Below, in pieces: positions 1-12,546 of a DNA stretch of 64,000 bases; position 1 is the stretch's first letter, and each line of letters begins with the position of its first letter. The translations under genes and the position numbers were made by a program. The notes under the pieces were generated by a model. That model did not search any database. It was given only the letters and a program-made list of their open reading frames with translations, and had not been told where the DNA came from. Origin of the DNA: Hirudo medicinalis (lineage: Eukaryota > Annelida > Clitellata > Hirudinida > Hirudinidae). The DNA is taken from contig MPNW01000148.1 of NCBI GenBank assembly GCA_011800805.1, positions 6,148 to 70,147 on the forward strand, given 5' to 3'.

Positions 1-62
1 AAGGATTGATAAGGATTGAGAAGAATTGATAAGGAATGAGAAGAATTGATAAGGATTGAGAA
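1..62. repeat. 10-bp tandem repeat array
   Basis: Six consecutive decamers related to AAGGATTGAT/AAGAATTGAG run from the first base of the window. The array is probably cut by the window edge, so its true length is unknown. Confidence 0.9.
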
Positions 63-3000
63 CCATCAAGAAAGTGGCTTCCAACGCGCGTCATACTTCA
101 GTGTTTCGGAGGTCTGCTGAGGACTTCAAATGCCCTCCAAGACGCTTCTCGGTTGGTTTTTGTCTTCAACTTCTGCGTCCTTCTCAGTGACTCATCACGT
201 ACTTTATTATTCAATAAACAATAACAATTATTTCGTAAGCAATTAATTGAAGTATTTCAAGTTGCAAGTGACTTTAAAAGTTGATCCGCCTGGAGCCGAA
301 TGAAATCAGGTGAGTCGTTAGATGTGTAATGAGTTTTCTCTGAAGTTTACATTACAGCGATATCTGAATATCTATTATTATTCTAATTATTATTATTATT
401 ATTACAAATTGTAATAATTATTTTTATTATTTCGTTGGAGCATTTTAAAATGCATTCACAAAAGGAGATTGAAAAATATTGGCAAGTCATTCACCATGAA
501 ACTTGTGACGCATTTGTTTGCAAATACTTTTCATTTCAAAATATTTGATCATTTCAAATATTATGGAAAATAGTTTGTTTTTATGATCTGTTGTTGTTGT
601 TGTTGTTGTTGCTTCAGACCGTGTCGCTTAAGTAAATATCTAAATATTTCAATTAAAAATCACACAATTCCAATAAATTATATAAATTAATTTCTCTGAA
701 AATCATTTTCAAGGTTTTTATTATTAGAACCGTTACCAAATTTACTTAATAACGATAAGAGGCATTTAATTTTATGCTTAAGGTATATTTGTCAAATTTG
801 TGAAATTCCAGCTGAATAGAAACCGAGTAGTTTCGCTTTGTAATTAACATTTGTCTTCCGTTTCAATTGAAAGATTCCAAATAAAAATCCGGCCTCACAC
901 GCATTTGTTAAAATTGAATACTGCTGAACCCCTAAAATTTCTTCATTCAAATCAAGCGCCTCATCCATTACGCAATATAATCCATTACAAGGGACCCTAG
1001 GACCCATCCATGTTATCAATCACTTCTTGAATCATCACCATCATCACCATTACAGCCATCGTCATCATCATCATCGTTCTCTCTTATCACCAACATTCGT
1101 AACGTCTTCTCATCCAAAACTTAACCCAATCTTTGAAGACATTCCCCGTTCGTTCCGATATTTATCGATATTTGCGTCCGATATTTATCGATGCGGACAT
1201 ATCGTTTCCTTTGATGACGAACCCATTCTTCTGGATGTTTGCTTTGTTTTTCTGACGCACGCAAAGACGGAAGTCAAATCTTATTATCGCTCGTGTTCGA
1301 TGTCTGTGCTTTCATTTCTATGGTGAACGATTTTGAATGGTTCTGTTAGGAGTTTATTTTTAATCCCATTGCAGCAGTAAGCTTTTGTGTTTTTGATATT
1401 TTTATTGTTTATCAACATTCAGTATTATTTATCTATGTTAACATTATTATTATTGTTGTTGTTGTAATTAGTGTTATTGTTGTTATTGTTGTTGAAATTG
1501 TTATTATTATTGTTATTATTAATAGTATAATTAGTATTATTAATGGACATCCAATCAATGACATAATTATTGAAAATAAAATTAGAAATTAGTAAAAATT
1601 ATTTGTATTATATTACTATATGTGCTTATTATCGACCAACTATTTGGAAATGTCTTCGAATAATTAAAAATGAATTACCTTGATAACAGAATTTCTAAAT
1701 AAAATTTTTATAAAATTCTTAAATAAAGCAAAATGGGTCAATAAAGTTTCAGCAGTGATACATCTGCGCAAAGGATGCAACCGGAAACAAGGTCCGATGG
1801 AAACATAGACACGACAACATAGATATGAAAATTGAGCTGAGCGATAAACAGATTGGAACATAAACTGTATTACCCCCCTAAAGCCGGGCTTTATTGTCAG
1901 AGTCCTGGATTTTTGGAAAGTTTTTCTGAACGATATTATGTTTAGTAAGAGATAGGAATATTGTAGAATGTAATGCTTGGTTAGGAATAAAAAGGAATGT
2001 CAGAATTAGAATTGTACTTTTCCAAAATGTCTTACACCGTCGAGCAGAAAGATGATCTGCGAAGTGTTATAAAGTAAATTTTCAGTTGGTATTAATTTCA
2101 TTAATTAATTATTTAGAAAGTTCACATTATTATTTTTTAATTGAAACTTGCAGTTAAAAGTGTCAGGTGAAGCACGTACCTCCAATGAAATCATTTTCAA
2201 AAAATCACCTCATCAGGATTTCGTTTTGTTTTGTGAACTTATTTTGATCTGGTTTCATACATTTTTAAACATTCAATCATGTCGCCAAGTTCCTTGTGCT
2301 GTTTGTTAATGTCATTTATTAAAAGTAATGTAATTTTATTGTGCAAACATATGACATTTCAAATGTTGAACTCAAAATGTCTGCAATTCCACACCTCCTC
2401 ACATTCCAAACACGTGCTTATTTTCAAGACTGAACGCATTTTTATTTAAAAGCAATGAAATTTTATTTGTTTAAAATAAACTAGATTGGATTTGTGTGAC
2501 TTAAAAATAAATTAATTGAAATTTGAAATAATTCATATTTTTCTCATTTACGCTGAGATTTTTTCAGGAACTGGGAACCCGTAGAAATGCAGCTCAACAA
2601 AGAATTAATTTAATTAATTAAGAATTATTAATTTTGCGACAGGATTTGCGGAGGTTTTAAGAAATTTATCATAAAATTACTTAAATCTTCAAAGGCAAAT
2701 TAAATTAACTTTGAATCATATTTATTGTAAACAGTTTGTTTAAATAAATCACATTTATTATGAACAATAACTTATGACTATCAACGTAATTTTAAGCTGA
2801 ACGACAACAGCAACAACAACTTAAACTTACATCACTCCATAAACATAATTTTTATAATTCCTGTGAAATACTCTTGTATTTAATTATTTTGCATCCAAAG
2901 CCAAATGAGCAGCATGTTTATAATCAATCCTTCACTCACGAACACATCAGTGAGAACTTTTAGCACACTGAATCGGTCAGACACAAGTTGGAGCAATTAC

Positions 3001-4699
3001 TACCTGCTCAGAGGAATACGTTGATGTCCGCAATAAACTTTTTCACTCACAACTTCGACAGACACCTCCAACGTTGTCATTTTTTTTTGTGTTGAATTTT
3101 TAATGCAGCCATGTTTATTGTCTTCTGCGAGAATTTCAATTCTTTCAAATCTCTTTTTTTTCTTCTTCTTTTTTTCTTCACTGAGTTGCAGGAGTTTGTA
3201 TTCTCTCGTACTTCTGCTGCTTCCACAGTTCCAAGAATCTTTAAAGCTGGGAATTTCTTTTGAATAATTTCAAATTATAAAAATCCTGTTTCAAGTTTCT
3301 CAAGATTTGCTTCGTAAAAAAAAGCAACATTAGTGTGATTACAGATAGTTGAATAGAATGTCATGTGACTTGGTTTGTTGCTGTTGTTCATCATCGAAGT
3401 TATCCTTTTCGTGAAACAACAAATGCTAATCGAGTTCTTTCTCCACAATTCAATTTTAGAGTTTAAATTGAGTTTAAATTGATTGAGACTATCATTAAAA
3501 ATATAAAAATTGTTATTTATTTATTTGAAAGTTCAAACGATCGGACCTGAAAAAAACCTGAGATTTCAGTTTCATGGGTAAAATAAGTTGTCGTGTTCAA
3601 AAGTGGCCAAGACATTCCTCATCACTTTATGACACTCAGTGGCAAAAGCAGGACCTGTTGACAGGCACTAAAGGGTTCTCTTTGACCAGCCAGCGGCTCG
3701 CAGTTGGCCAAATAACACGACCTTTGCCATGTTTATTGATGTCATTAACTCCTCTACAAAGTCCTAAATGTCGCCTCTCGTAATATCGCAAGCTCTCATT
3801 GGGGTCCTACATTCTCCTACATTCTCCTTGTAGATTCGAGCCTGAAGACCTGTTGACTCCCAAAATATTTTCTCGTGGTTCCCTGGTGATGAATGGTTCT
3901 TAGATGATCGTGTTATTAGAGTGACGAATGAAAGAAAGTGGAGACGGAAACTCATTAAGGGTGTTTATGGACGAGGCATCCATTACAACCAAATAGGCGC
4001 TTAAAATAAAAAATCAGCAAAAACATGAATTAAGAATAATTAATTACAACACCAACAGTGCTGACAATAATAGTTAATAATAACTATGATTCACGACTAA
4101 ATAAGATGACATTAAGTATATCATCTGCCTCACTCATACCTCTGGCGGTAACGATGGCAATTTGGAAAACTCCAGCGAAATGGCGGCTGGAAAAGACCCG
4201 GAATTAATTTAGATGTTTTCTTTTTTGGGAAAAATGTTCAGCAATAAAGTAAGACTACAATCTTTCTCAACTAATATTCTCCTACATTTGTGCGCACCCA
4301 GATGGATTGTAAAACATGGCTTATAAGGATGAGGCTTCAAGACTTGACGGGACATTCCTTACGAAACTAAAATAGTCTACATAATGAGGACTTTATTTTT
4401 GTGGAATAAATTTAAATGCCCATGCCTTGGGTTCCCTCACGAATATGAGACGTTGTCTCTTCTTTCTCCACTCTGCTTTTGGAAGATATTTTCTTGTAAA
4501 TAATTTAAAATCAAACTAATATTATTCGGCTAATATTATTTTGCATTTATTTTCGTTTGAAAAATGATAAACTTTCGATATCAGAAAGTAAAACAAAAAA
4601 AAAAGATAAAAACATAGTTCAGTTGCGACTTTCGTTAGCAAGAAAGTATTTTTCAAACAAACTCATTGTTCGAGTTCAATTTGACACGCAACCCACAAA
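63..4699. other. Gene-poor AT-rich DNA
   Basis: No coding region with convincing composition or splice context was found. The stretch holds short ATT and GTT microsatellite patches (about 370-420, 590-610 and 1440-1530). There is one strong splice-donor-like site at 310, directly after a short reading frame starting with ATG at 300; it could be a first exon, but no partner exon was found. Small ORFs here look random. Confidence 0.5.
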
Positions 4700-4750
4700 A
4701 CTTTCAATGACTTGACATTGAAAGTCTACATATGTCAAGTCATTGAAAGT
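4700..4750. repeat. Perfect 19-bp inverted repeat
   Basis: The left arm ACTTTCAATGACTTGACAT (4700-4718) and its exact reverse complement (4732-4750) are separated by 13 bases. The stem is mixed-sequence rather than simple AT, so it is unlikely to be low-complexity noise. No gene is visible nearby. Confidence 0.9.
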
Positions 4751-5185
4751 CATGACACTTTTTCTTGCACTTGAATTTAACGACGAAATTGATGCTAATT
4801 ATACAATTTATTTTCAGTTATTAACAAGCATTGAAAGGACTTTCATTAACTTGCTTGGTAAAGATTCGCTTTTGAAGAGAATAACTTGCTTTGAAACTAT
4901 TTATTAAATCTCACGAAACTCATTAATACATTATTGAACCTTGTTAAACTTGATTGAACCTTCGTGAAATTAACTTAAATCAATATCTCATCTACATTCT
5001 ACCTTCACTATTTTCTTTCTTTTTTTGTGTCCACAAATGAATGTATTTCATTTTTATTTTTGAGCTACGGGGTATTAGTTTGGTTTTTTGCTGCCATTGA
5101 TGCTTTCGCTCAAATTTGTGCATTTCTGTTTTCTTGAGTTCACTTGGTCATGTAAGAGGTCGAATGACCCTTTGACCGAAGTTGA

Positions 5186-5236
5186 TAATAAATAAAATAA
5201 AAATAAATAAAAATAAATAAATAAATAAATAAATAA
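5186..5236. repeat. (AAAT)n microsatellite
   Basis: A run of AAAT/AAATA units with minor interruptions. Short ORFs through it are repeat translations. Confidence 0.85.
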
Positions 5237-5624
5237 CATCTAAAACCTTAAGAACCGCAATTTGTTTTTCTTGTCGTTGCAATCTTTTGTCTCTCAAAAT
5301 TAAGAAATAATAAAAAAATAGATTTAAAGGACCAGTTATGATGAAAGATTGAATATTCATCTCGACGAAATACAACTTTTCAAACTATCGACTGGTTGGT
5401 GACGTTCAATTTTGAGAATTTGTCGCTCGAAAGCCACATTCTTTTTAAATATTACGAGCTTTAAAAATTATTACTAACTACTAATAAATAATTAACTTTT
5501 CTTATTTAATTAAAATTTTAGATTATTTTGGATTGTTTTCAATTAAGAAGTTTGTTTTGAATGTTTTCATAATTTTACTTGAATATTGAATTAAATGTTC
5601 TGAATAGGAATTAAGACCACCACA

Positions 5625-5647
5625 ATCATCACCATCATAATCATCAC

Positions 5648-5725
<78 letters not shown>

Positions 5726-5786
5726 AATCATCATCGTCATCATCATCATCATCATCATCATCATCAGCAGCAGCACATCATAATCA

Positions 5787-5841
<55 letters not shown>

Positions 5842-5865
5842 ACCATCATCATCATCATCATCATC
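5625..5865. repeat. (CAT)n trinucleotide array, first block
   Basis: About 240 bp of CAT/ATC units with a few interruptions (CGT, CAGCAGCAG, CCA). Open frames of poly-Met, poly-His and poly-Ile across it are repeat artefacts. The array ends at a single N. Confidence 0.95.
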
Positions 5866-5866
5866 N
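5866..5866. other. Single-N assembly join
   Basis: One undetermined base sits at the end of the CAT array and abuts unrelated T-rich sequence. A lone N at a microsatellite edge suggests a gap closed to one base. The true repeat length and adjacency are uncertain. Confidence 0.8.
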
Positions 5867-5929
5867 GTTTTCTTTTTTCGTGTCTGAATATATTTCATGG
5901 ATAATTTTTGATATTCTTGAAACATTCAT

Positions 5930-6023
5930 CATCAAGACTTCATCATCGTCGTCGTCATCATCATTACCATCATCACCATCGTCGTCGTCGTCGTCGTCGC
6001 GTCGTCTTCATCATCATCATCAT

Positions 6024-6101
<78 letters not shown>

Positions 6102-6102
6102 G
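5930..6102. repeat. (CAT)n/(CGT)n trinucleotide array, second block
   Basis: CAT units with an internal CGT block (about 5980-6005), then a long uninterrupted CAT run. All reading frames through it are homopolymeric and not taken as genes. Confidence 0.95.
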
Positions 6103-7900
6103 AGCATTGGCTTTCATTTAAACAGAAGATTTGCATAGCAACATCGATGCGAGGGACCGATGAAGTTTATGCTTTCAATGAAACTTCTCATCATCCACGT
6201 CATCAAAATGTGGCTGACTCATTTATTAAATTTATTAAATAAAAACGCAGTCAATTTTAATTCAATATTTAGCAATAATTTATTTTCCAAAATTAACTTT
6301 CGGCAATTTTAAGTAAGAAATCTTTAATTAGCACAAATCCGAGAAAACCGTGTAATACCCATAATTAAAGTCCATCAATAGAATTACCGATGGTTACAAC
6401 TTCGTTTCCATTTGGAAAAAAATTTAAATTTTAGAAAATTTGTCAGAAACATTAATTACTGGGGAGTGTGGTGACGTTCTTCTTCGGAGTGGTTCACTTA
6501 ACTTTCAAATCAACTCGATCTCTTCAATTCAACTTGACACAAGCTGGAAGGCAGGGTTTAAATATCTCTGGAGTCAATGTTGTTTCAAAGGACTTCTGCT
6601 TGTAATTTATGGCTTTCGTATAAATTTCAACGACAACTTTCAAGGGTTTTGGATGCAATCGACATGGAAACAATTTCCAGCTTTCGATTTCTCATTTTGC
6701 AGCTGGAAATTTGGAGGAAGAGCTCAGAAAATGTTCATCTAAAAGCTGAATTTAAATTTAGTTTCGGTCGAATTTAAATAATTTTGTATCGATTGCACTA
6801 TCAGAGGTTAATTTAGCCAGTCAACAATTCCTCTTGAATGACGGTAAGAGGTTTAAGTCTTATTCGCTGCCAGGCATGGAAATGTGGCTTTGTCTGCTGC
6901 AGTCTTGAAGCTGCTTATCCGCTTTAGATCGCCTGAAACGCTTATCATTATCAACAGTTAAGTCGGATTAAGTAAGCTTCTTGAGTTATTTCTGCTTGTT
7001 AAAGATACTTTTAAAATTACTTTAACACATAAGATTCAGCTTTAACAGGACCCTTTACATGCGTAAAAAGTTGTTATGTTCGGTGTTAATAAAATAGAAT
7101 GAACGGTTAAACTCGGAGTTTGTTAAACTTCCAAAGATATTTTCGAGGTTGTTTGCGATGTTTATTAAAAAGGCAGACGAGACGTGGACTTGTCATTCCA
7201 GGTCATCCATCTTGCATGGACGGTGAACACATTCTCAGCGAGGAAAAAAGATCACTGGAACAAACTCCTGCTTCTTATTGGAGGACGTACGTCTTGAAAT
7301 TCTAAAAACTTTCCGAGTCTCGAAAATTTGGCCATAAGTTAGCGGAAGCAAGAATAATCGTTATCGCATCAAGCCATCTCCGACGGGAACTAAAAGGGCA
7401 AAATCTCAGGGTTAGGTTGCAGGGCATGTTTGAACAAAAAGATTGGTAGATTGGAGATTTATAAGTAGGATAATCTGCTAAGCAGATAGGAAGCGTAAAT
7501 TTGCTTTAGCGACGCCTCTCAAAAGCTTTCTTCCTCAGCAAGTTTTATTCCAGGCTATGAAGACCGACGTTGAGAGGCCATTTTCCTCAGCCACGATTCG
7601 AATAAAGCACGTATACACTCATGCAGGTCAACAGGTTTCCTTGGTAACGTTTTCCTCATAATTTCTCCTCAATCTGCAAAATCTAACCATGACATAATTA
7701 ACCATGAATTGGTTTCTCTCTGCCGGGGATGAATTCCTTTCCAAGTGAACCAGTGATCTGCTCACGATTAATGCCAAAAGGCTTCTTTAGATTGATAAAT
7801 CGTTAAGCTCAATCAAGAATGCTTGATTACAAATTCTAGTTTTGGAACCGCTCTTCGTAACTTGCAATCAACCTTCATTCGCAACATCACGTCAGCAAAT
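6103..7900. other. Non-repetitive intergenic DNA, no gene recognised
   Basis: Several ORFs of 60-100 codons exist (for example 6440-6742 +), but none shows a recognisable domain, splice structure or protein-like composition. I see nothing I can name here. Confidence 0.4.
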
Positions 7901-7904
7901 TGTT

Positions 7905-8080
7905 GACAACAAAACAACAAAACAACAAAACAACAAAACAACAAGACAACAAAACAACAAAACAACAAAACAACAAAACAACAAAACAACAAAACAACAA
8001 AACAACAAGACAACAAAACAACAAAAACAACAAAACAACAAAACAACAAAACAACAAGACAACAAAACAACAAAACAAAA
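7905..8080. repeat. (AACAAAAC)n octamer array
   Basis: Octamer units AACAAAAC with scattered AACAAGAC variants and one nine-base unit with an extra A. Positions 7996-8065 are identical to 9724-9793, including the order of variant units. Confidence 0.95.
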
Positions 8081-8235
8081 CATTAAAAAGATGATGCAAG
8101 ACACTTCACGGACGAATGACTGCCAGGAAAATTAAGGTCATAAATCCACCTGAGCAGGAAACATTTGGACAATTTTTGATGATAAATTAGAAAAAGGAAT
8201 GAGCCACGTGGAATGAAATGAAGTGAATTAGAGAG

Positions 8236-8550
8236 ATATTAATAATAATTAGTATTAATAATAATTAGTATTATTATTAATATTATATTATAATAATAAT
8301 ATATTATAATAATAATATTGCAATAATAATATAATAATAATATTATTAATAATATAATAAATATATATATAATTATTAATAATAATATTATATATAATAA
8401 TATTATATAATATAATAATATTATATATAATAATAATATTATTATTATATTATGTTTTAATATATATTATTATACTCTTAAGACCGCATCTATTAACATA
8501 ATTAATAATAATGTAATAATATATAATATTATATTATAATATACCGTGCG
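8236..8550. repeat. AT-only (TAA/TAT) tract
   Basis: About 300 bp almost free of G and C, built from TAA, TTA and ATAT units with many local self-complementary stretches. It contains the island AAGACCGCAT near 8480, which recurs near 8642. Confidence 0.9.
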
Positions 8551-8562
8551 ATTCATAAGTCT

Positions 8563-8620
8563 CCGTCTCTAAAACTAAAATAAAATAAAAATTTTTATTT
8601 CAATTTAGTTTTAGAGACGG
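8563..8620. repeat. 58-bp near-perfect palindrome
   Basis: Two 30-base arms starting CCGTCTCTAAAACTAAA meet at a centre near 8591. They match at 27 of 30 positions; the only differences are three adjacent bases in the middle of the arm. It lies at the edge of the AT-only tract and may be the hairpin end of a small transposable element. Confidence 0.85.
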
Positions 8621-8950
8621 TATATTATTATACCTCATAAGACCGCATGTATCCCTAGCTAAGTACAGCGTCCTCATAAGTCAGAGCAGTCAGTAAGTAC
8701 TCGATGCTCTCCACTGGTCCACTGGGCGATGTTAGGGGATGACTTTTACGGCCAATTGATCCCCGCATCCCGGTGTCATCCCATAATAAGCGGACACGTG
8801 ACCTAGATTGTTTGTTTGTTTATGTTTTGTCGTCGAGTTGAGTTGTGTATTTTTAGGGGGGGAATATGAAAAAGATACATGGTACATGGTTGTTTGTTGT
8901 TAAATGTTTATTTTCCAACGAAACCGTTATGGATGATTCTTATCGATGTT
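8621..8950. other. Mixed-composition segment beside the palindrome
   Basis: Clearly less AT-rich than its surroundings, with repeated CTCATAAG words (about 8635 and 8673). No ORF with recognisable similarity. It may be the body of the same mobile element as the palindrome; this is inference. Confidence 0.3.
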
Positions 8951-8954
8951 GTTG

Positions 8955-8955
8955 A

Positions 8956-8986
<31 letters not shown>

Positions 8987-9090
8987 GTTATTGTTATTGT
9001 TATTATTATTATTGTTATTATTATTATTAATGTTGCTATTATAATTATTTTTACTAATATTATTGTTATTGTTATTGTTATTATTATTGT
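8955..9090. repeat. (ATT)n microsatellite
   Basis: ATT/GTT trinucleotide run of about 135 bp with interruptions. Confidence 0.9.
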
Positions 9091-9529
9091 GCTCTAATTA
9101 TGATTTGGATGTATTATTAAAAAAAAATGGATATCAGCGAAAGTAGAATAATTACGAAAATATGACTATGAATTATAGAAATTATGAATTATGAAATGAC
9201 AAATTACATTTAAATAAATAAATTTATCGTGAAATACAGATAGGCACCGAATACAACGTATTTTGTTCTTATTTACTCAATAAATGCAACATTCACAATA
9301 TTTATTGTTAATTACACAACTCATATTCATAATATAATTTAAATATTAGTAAAAATTATGGAGAAACAAACAATCATAGCACAAATAAAATTTGTACGTC
9401 ATAATTTTGCGCCACATAAATGAGACTGCGTCTTCAAAGAGGCTCAGACTGCGCCACATAAATGGATTATGTCGGTTGATCAGCGAGGAAAAATGCAAGA
9501 TTTGCAAGGATTGACAGATGGAAGGCGAA

Positions 9530-9722
9530 TGAAAATGATGGATGAATGGATGGATGAACGAATGAATGGATGAATGAATGAATGAATGATTGAATGAATG
9601 ATTGAATGAATGAATGAATGAATGAATGAATGAATGAATGAATGAATGAATGAATGAATGAATGAATGAATGAATGAATGAATGAATGAATGAATGAATG
9701 AATGAATGAATGAATGAATGAA
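9530..9722. repeat. (GAAT)n tetranucleotide array
   Basis: GAAT/GATG units that become pure GAAT towards the right end, stopping at a single N. Minus-strand Phe-Ile-His-Ser repeat frames are artefacts. Confidence 0.95.
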
Positions 9723-9723
9723 N
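9723..9723. other. Single-N assembly join between two different repeats
   Basis: A lone N separates a GAAT array from an AACAAAAC array. The right-hand array begins with a 70-bp copy of 7996-8065, which makes this join suspect. Confidence 0.85.
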
Positions 9724-9833
9724 AACAAAACAACAAGACAACAAAACAACAAAAACAACAAAACAACAAAACAACAAAACAACAAGACAACAACAACAAC
9801 AACAACAACAATGACAACGACAACAACAACGAC
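9724..9833. repeat. (AACAAAAC)n / (ACA)n array, second copy
   Basis: The first 70 bases (9724-9793) are identical to 7996-8065, including the single nine-base unit and the AACAAGAC variants. It then changes into ACA trinucleotides. Confidence 0.95.
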
Positions 9834-10395
9834 AACAAAGAAGCTTTAACGAGAAGTTGCAGATTAAACATTCTGTTGAAGATTTAATGTCGTTGAAGAA
9901 ATGACTCAATGGAATACATTCACATCAAGGGGAGGTGTAGGAATAATAAACATCACTTCATGCTCAAGCATCGTTAGTTTTTGAGAACAGAGCTGATCGT
10001 AAAGTACTTTTAGTCATGCCTAAAAGCACTGCCCCCCGTTGTGTGACGACGACAACTGGCAACTACAGTATTTGTTTCGCACATCAACTTTTTTAATGTC
10101 ACTTCAGCACTTGAAAAACGTCTTCGTGAGTGTCTGATTTGTTTCCTTCGGAAGCCAGCGTGTTATTTTGTGAATCATCAAGGTGCTGCAAATACAGTCA
10201 TTGGTTGATAATCAATCTTTTATCTTCACGCTTTCTGACAGGAAATAATTTTTTCTAGTACTAACTTTAGCAAATAATTAGTAATTACAGGGCAAGTGAA
10301 CAGTAAGAACGTAGTGGCCGATGTAGTGGCTCATACGTTCAATATTTCAGTTCGAAATTGTGCCGTAGAGGTTAATGTTATTTTTAATATTCTTT

Positions 10396-10540
10396 CAAAA
10401 TAAATTTCATCTTCACCGTTAAATATTCATGCATTTTAACATCAAAACTGAAAATTTGAATATTTTAAAAACATCTCAAGTCAAAGTTTGTTCACAATTT
10501 TTCAAGACCTGAAAACCTTTGTTAAAAACCTTATGAAAAT
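10396..10540. repeat. Dispersed direct repeat, copy 1
   Basis: About 145 bp that recurs, diverged but collinear, at 11241-11384 in the same orientation. The shared text includes TTTCATCTTCACCGTTAAAT and, at the far end, TCAAGACCTGAAAACCTTTG. No ORF or known element was recognised. Confidence 0.85.
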
Positions 10541-11192
10541 ATTGGCAAGACATCCCGAGATTGACGCTTTCCTCCCTTGTGAACAGATTTGCAAAATTCT
10601 GCAGACGTCGATAAATTGTGCTCCAAGTTGAAAGTAAAACTGAAACATTTCACGAAGTAACAAATTATAACAAACGTGTGAAGATTTAATTTCAGAGTTA
10701 AATAATATTTCACAAAATGAAAAGTTAATGAAAAACATGAGCTGAGCGCATCACAAATGCATTTATGAAAAGTTAAATGTTTTATAAAAAAAAATTTGTC
10801 CTTTAGGTTCAGAAAGTGCAATTAAAATATTTCGACAACATTATTTATCGGACTAATTAATTACTTAATTAACAAATAAATAAGAAATAATTACATAATA
10901 ATTAATAAATAATTAATAAATAACTAATTACATAAATAATACCTAATTACGTTTATAATTTGCGAGAAACAATCCTTTATAACCTTCATATTTACCGATT
11001 TTTTTGAATTTTCTTATAAAATGAGTTCTAATGTTTTCATGTCCTCACAAAAATTCTAAAAAAATCCAGTGCCAACTTCAAATGCCATTCAAGGATGATT
11101 TTTTTTTTCTAACATTTTTAAACGCACAAGTAATTTTTTGTTGCAATTTTGTTTTTATGGAATGACTTTTCAATTTCTCTTGAATTATTTAG

Positions 11193-11225
11193 AAATTATA
11201 ATACCCTGAAATGTTGAGAGTGTTA
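11193..11225. repeat. 33-bp flanking direct repeat, left
   Basis: This AAATTATAATA...CTGAAATGTTGAG unit recurs with four or so mismatches at 11392-11424. The pair brackets the second copy of the 145-bp repeat. Confidence 0.75.
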
Positions 11226-11240
11226 GTTTGTATTTTCTGT

Positions 11241-11384
11241 CAAAATGCATTTCATCTTCACCGTTAAATATTCATGCATTTTAAGATCAAAACTGAAAAT
11301 AGGAATATTTTAAAACGTTTCATGTCAACGTTCGTTCATAATTTTTCAAGACCTGAAAACCTTTGTTAAAAAGCTAATGAAAAT
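11241..11384. repeat. Dispersed direct repeat, copy 2
   Basis: Collinear with 10396-10540 at roughly 85 percent identity by eye, offset about 845 bp. It is bracketed by the 33-bp direct repeats at 11193 and 11392. Confidence 0.85.
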
Positions 11385-11391
11385 GATTTCC

Positions 11392-11424
11392 AAATTATAA
11401 TATTCTGAAATGTTGAGAATGTTT
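11392..11424. repeat. 33-bp flanking direct repeat, right
   Basis: Partner of 11193-11225. It lies just right of the second 145-bp repeat copy. Confidence 0.75.
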
Positions 11425-11966
11425 GCAGCTGAAGATTGGAAGGAAGTTTCTAATAAGCTTTAAACAAATGTGTTTCACTTCGTCACCGAGGAGAAAACAT
11501 TCAAAAGTGAAAAATAATTTTGTCTGAGATATAATAATATTTTCCATTATTATAGCCATAAATAATTCTTGACAAAGAAAAATAATCAGGCATCATCTGG
11601 ATTGCAAATGTTAAGTGTTCGTATTTCCCATTTATAAAAGAAATTGTTCGGCATTTAAATGAATTATCACTAATATATTATCAGAATTGTTTGCATAATA
11701 AAATATTTATGTAAATGCCAATTAAATCCACTTTAAAAATCCGTCGACATAAATTAAACTTAACAATTAATCTTAAATATTTATCTTTAACATGTTTATT
11801 TCTTAAATATTTTTATCATCTTTTTTCGAAGATAACTTTTGCAAAAGCACGCTATTAAAATAATTACGGAATTTACGAATAATAAAATACTGTGGAAAAT
11901 GGCGGAAGATTCACTAAACTGCTTGAAACCAATTTCATGTTTCAGCCAGGATCTCAGACATTTAAT

Positions 11967-11990
11967 AATAATAATAATAATAACAACAAC

Positions 11991-12021
<31 letters not shown>
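11967..12021. repeat. (AAT)n microsatellite
   Basis: AAT units with a short ACA interruption. Confidence 0.9.
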
Positions 12022-12075
12022 GTTAATTTATAATGCGCCATTTGCATAGCGTCAGAGGCGCCTTGTGTCTTTTAC

Positions 12076-12112
12076 ATTTGCATTTGTATTTGTATTTGTA
12101 TTTGTATTTATC
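12076..12112. repeat. (TATTTG)n hexamer repeat
   Basis: About six tandem TTTGTA-type hexamers. Confidence 0.85.
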
Positions 12113-12457
12113 CGATCTTTTGAGTTCCTTATGCATCCGAATAGGACGTGAAGGCACTTTTTGTTTGTTTGTTTGTTTTATTAAAATCCTTGCTCAACTG
12201 AGATGATTTGGACTTTAAAAACAGGCACTTCTTAATCGAACTACCATTTATATAGCGCCCCTACCTGTGGCACTCCCTGGCAGTGCTCTCTGATTTGTGA
12301 ACACGACACATTATGACTGTTGTCATTACCGTTGAACTAACGCAACCCATTAAGCTTACATGGAAGCTAAATTAATATTAATTACCATAATTATTTTGCT
12401 AATTTATCAAATAAAACCTAATTTTACCGATTTAAATGTTTCATTCAAACTTGCGAA

Positions 12458-12546
12458 TCATCACCATCATCGTCATCGTTATCATCATCATCATCATCAA
12501 CAACACCAACTTTATCATCGTAGTCACCATCACAATCATCATCATG
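12458..12546. repeat. (CAT)n trinucleotide patch
   Basis: Interrupted CAT/CGT/CAA units. The surrounding small His-rich ORF is a repeat artefact. Confidence 0.85.

Noticed and set aside
5591..6242. Long poly-Met, poly-His, poly-Asp and poly-Ile reading frames
   Set aside because: All are translations of one CAT trinucleotide array in different frames.
9346..9909. 187-codon minus-strand frame with Phe-Ile-His-Ser repeats
   Set aside because: Translation of GAAT and AACAAAAC arrays across an N; no non-repeat domain.
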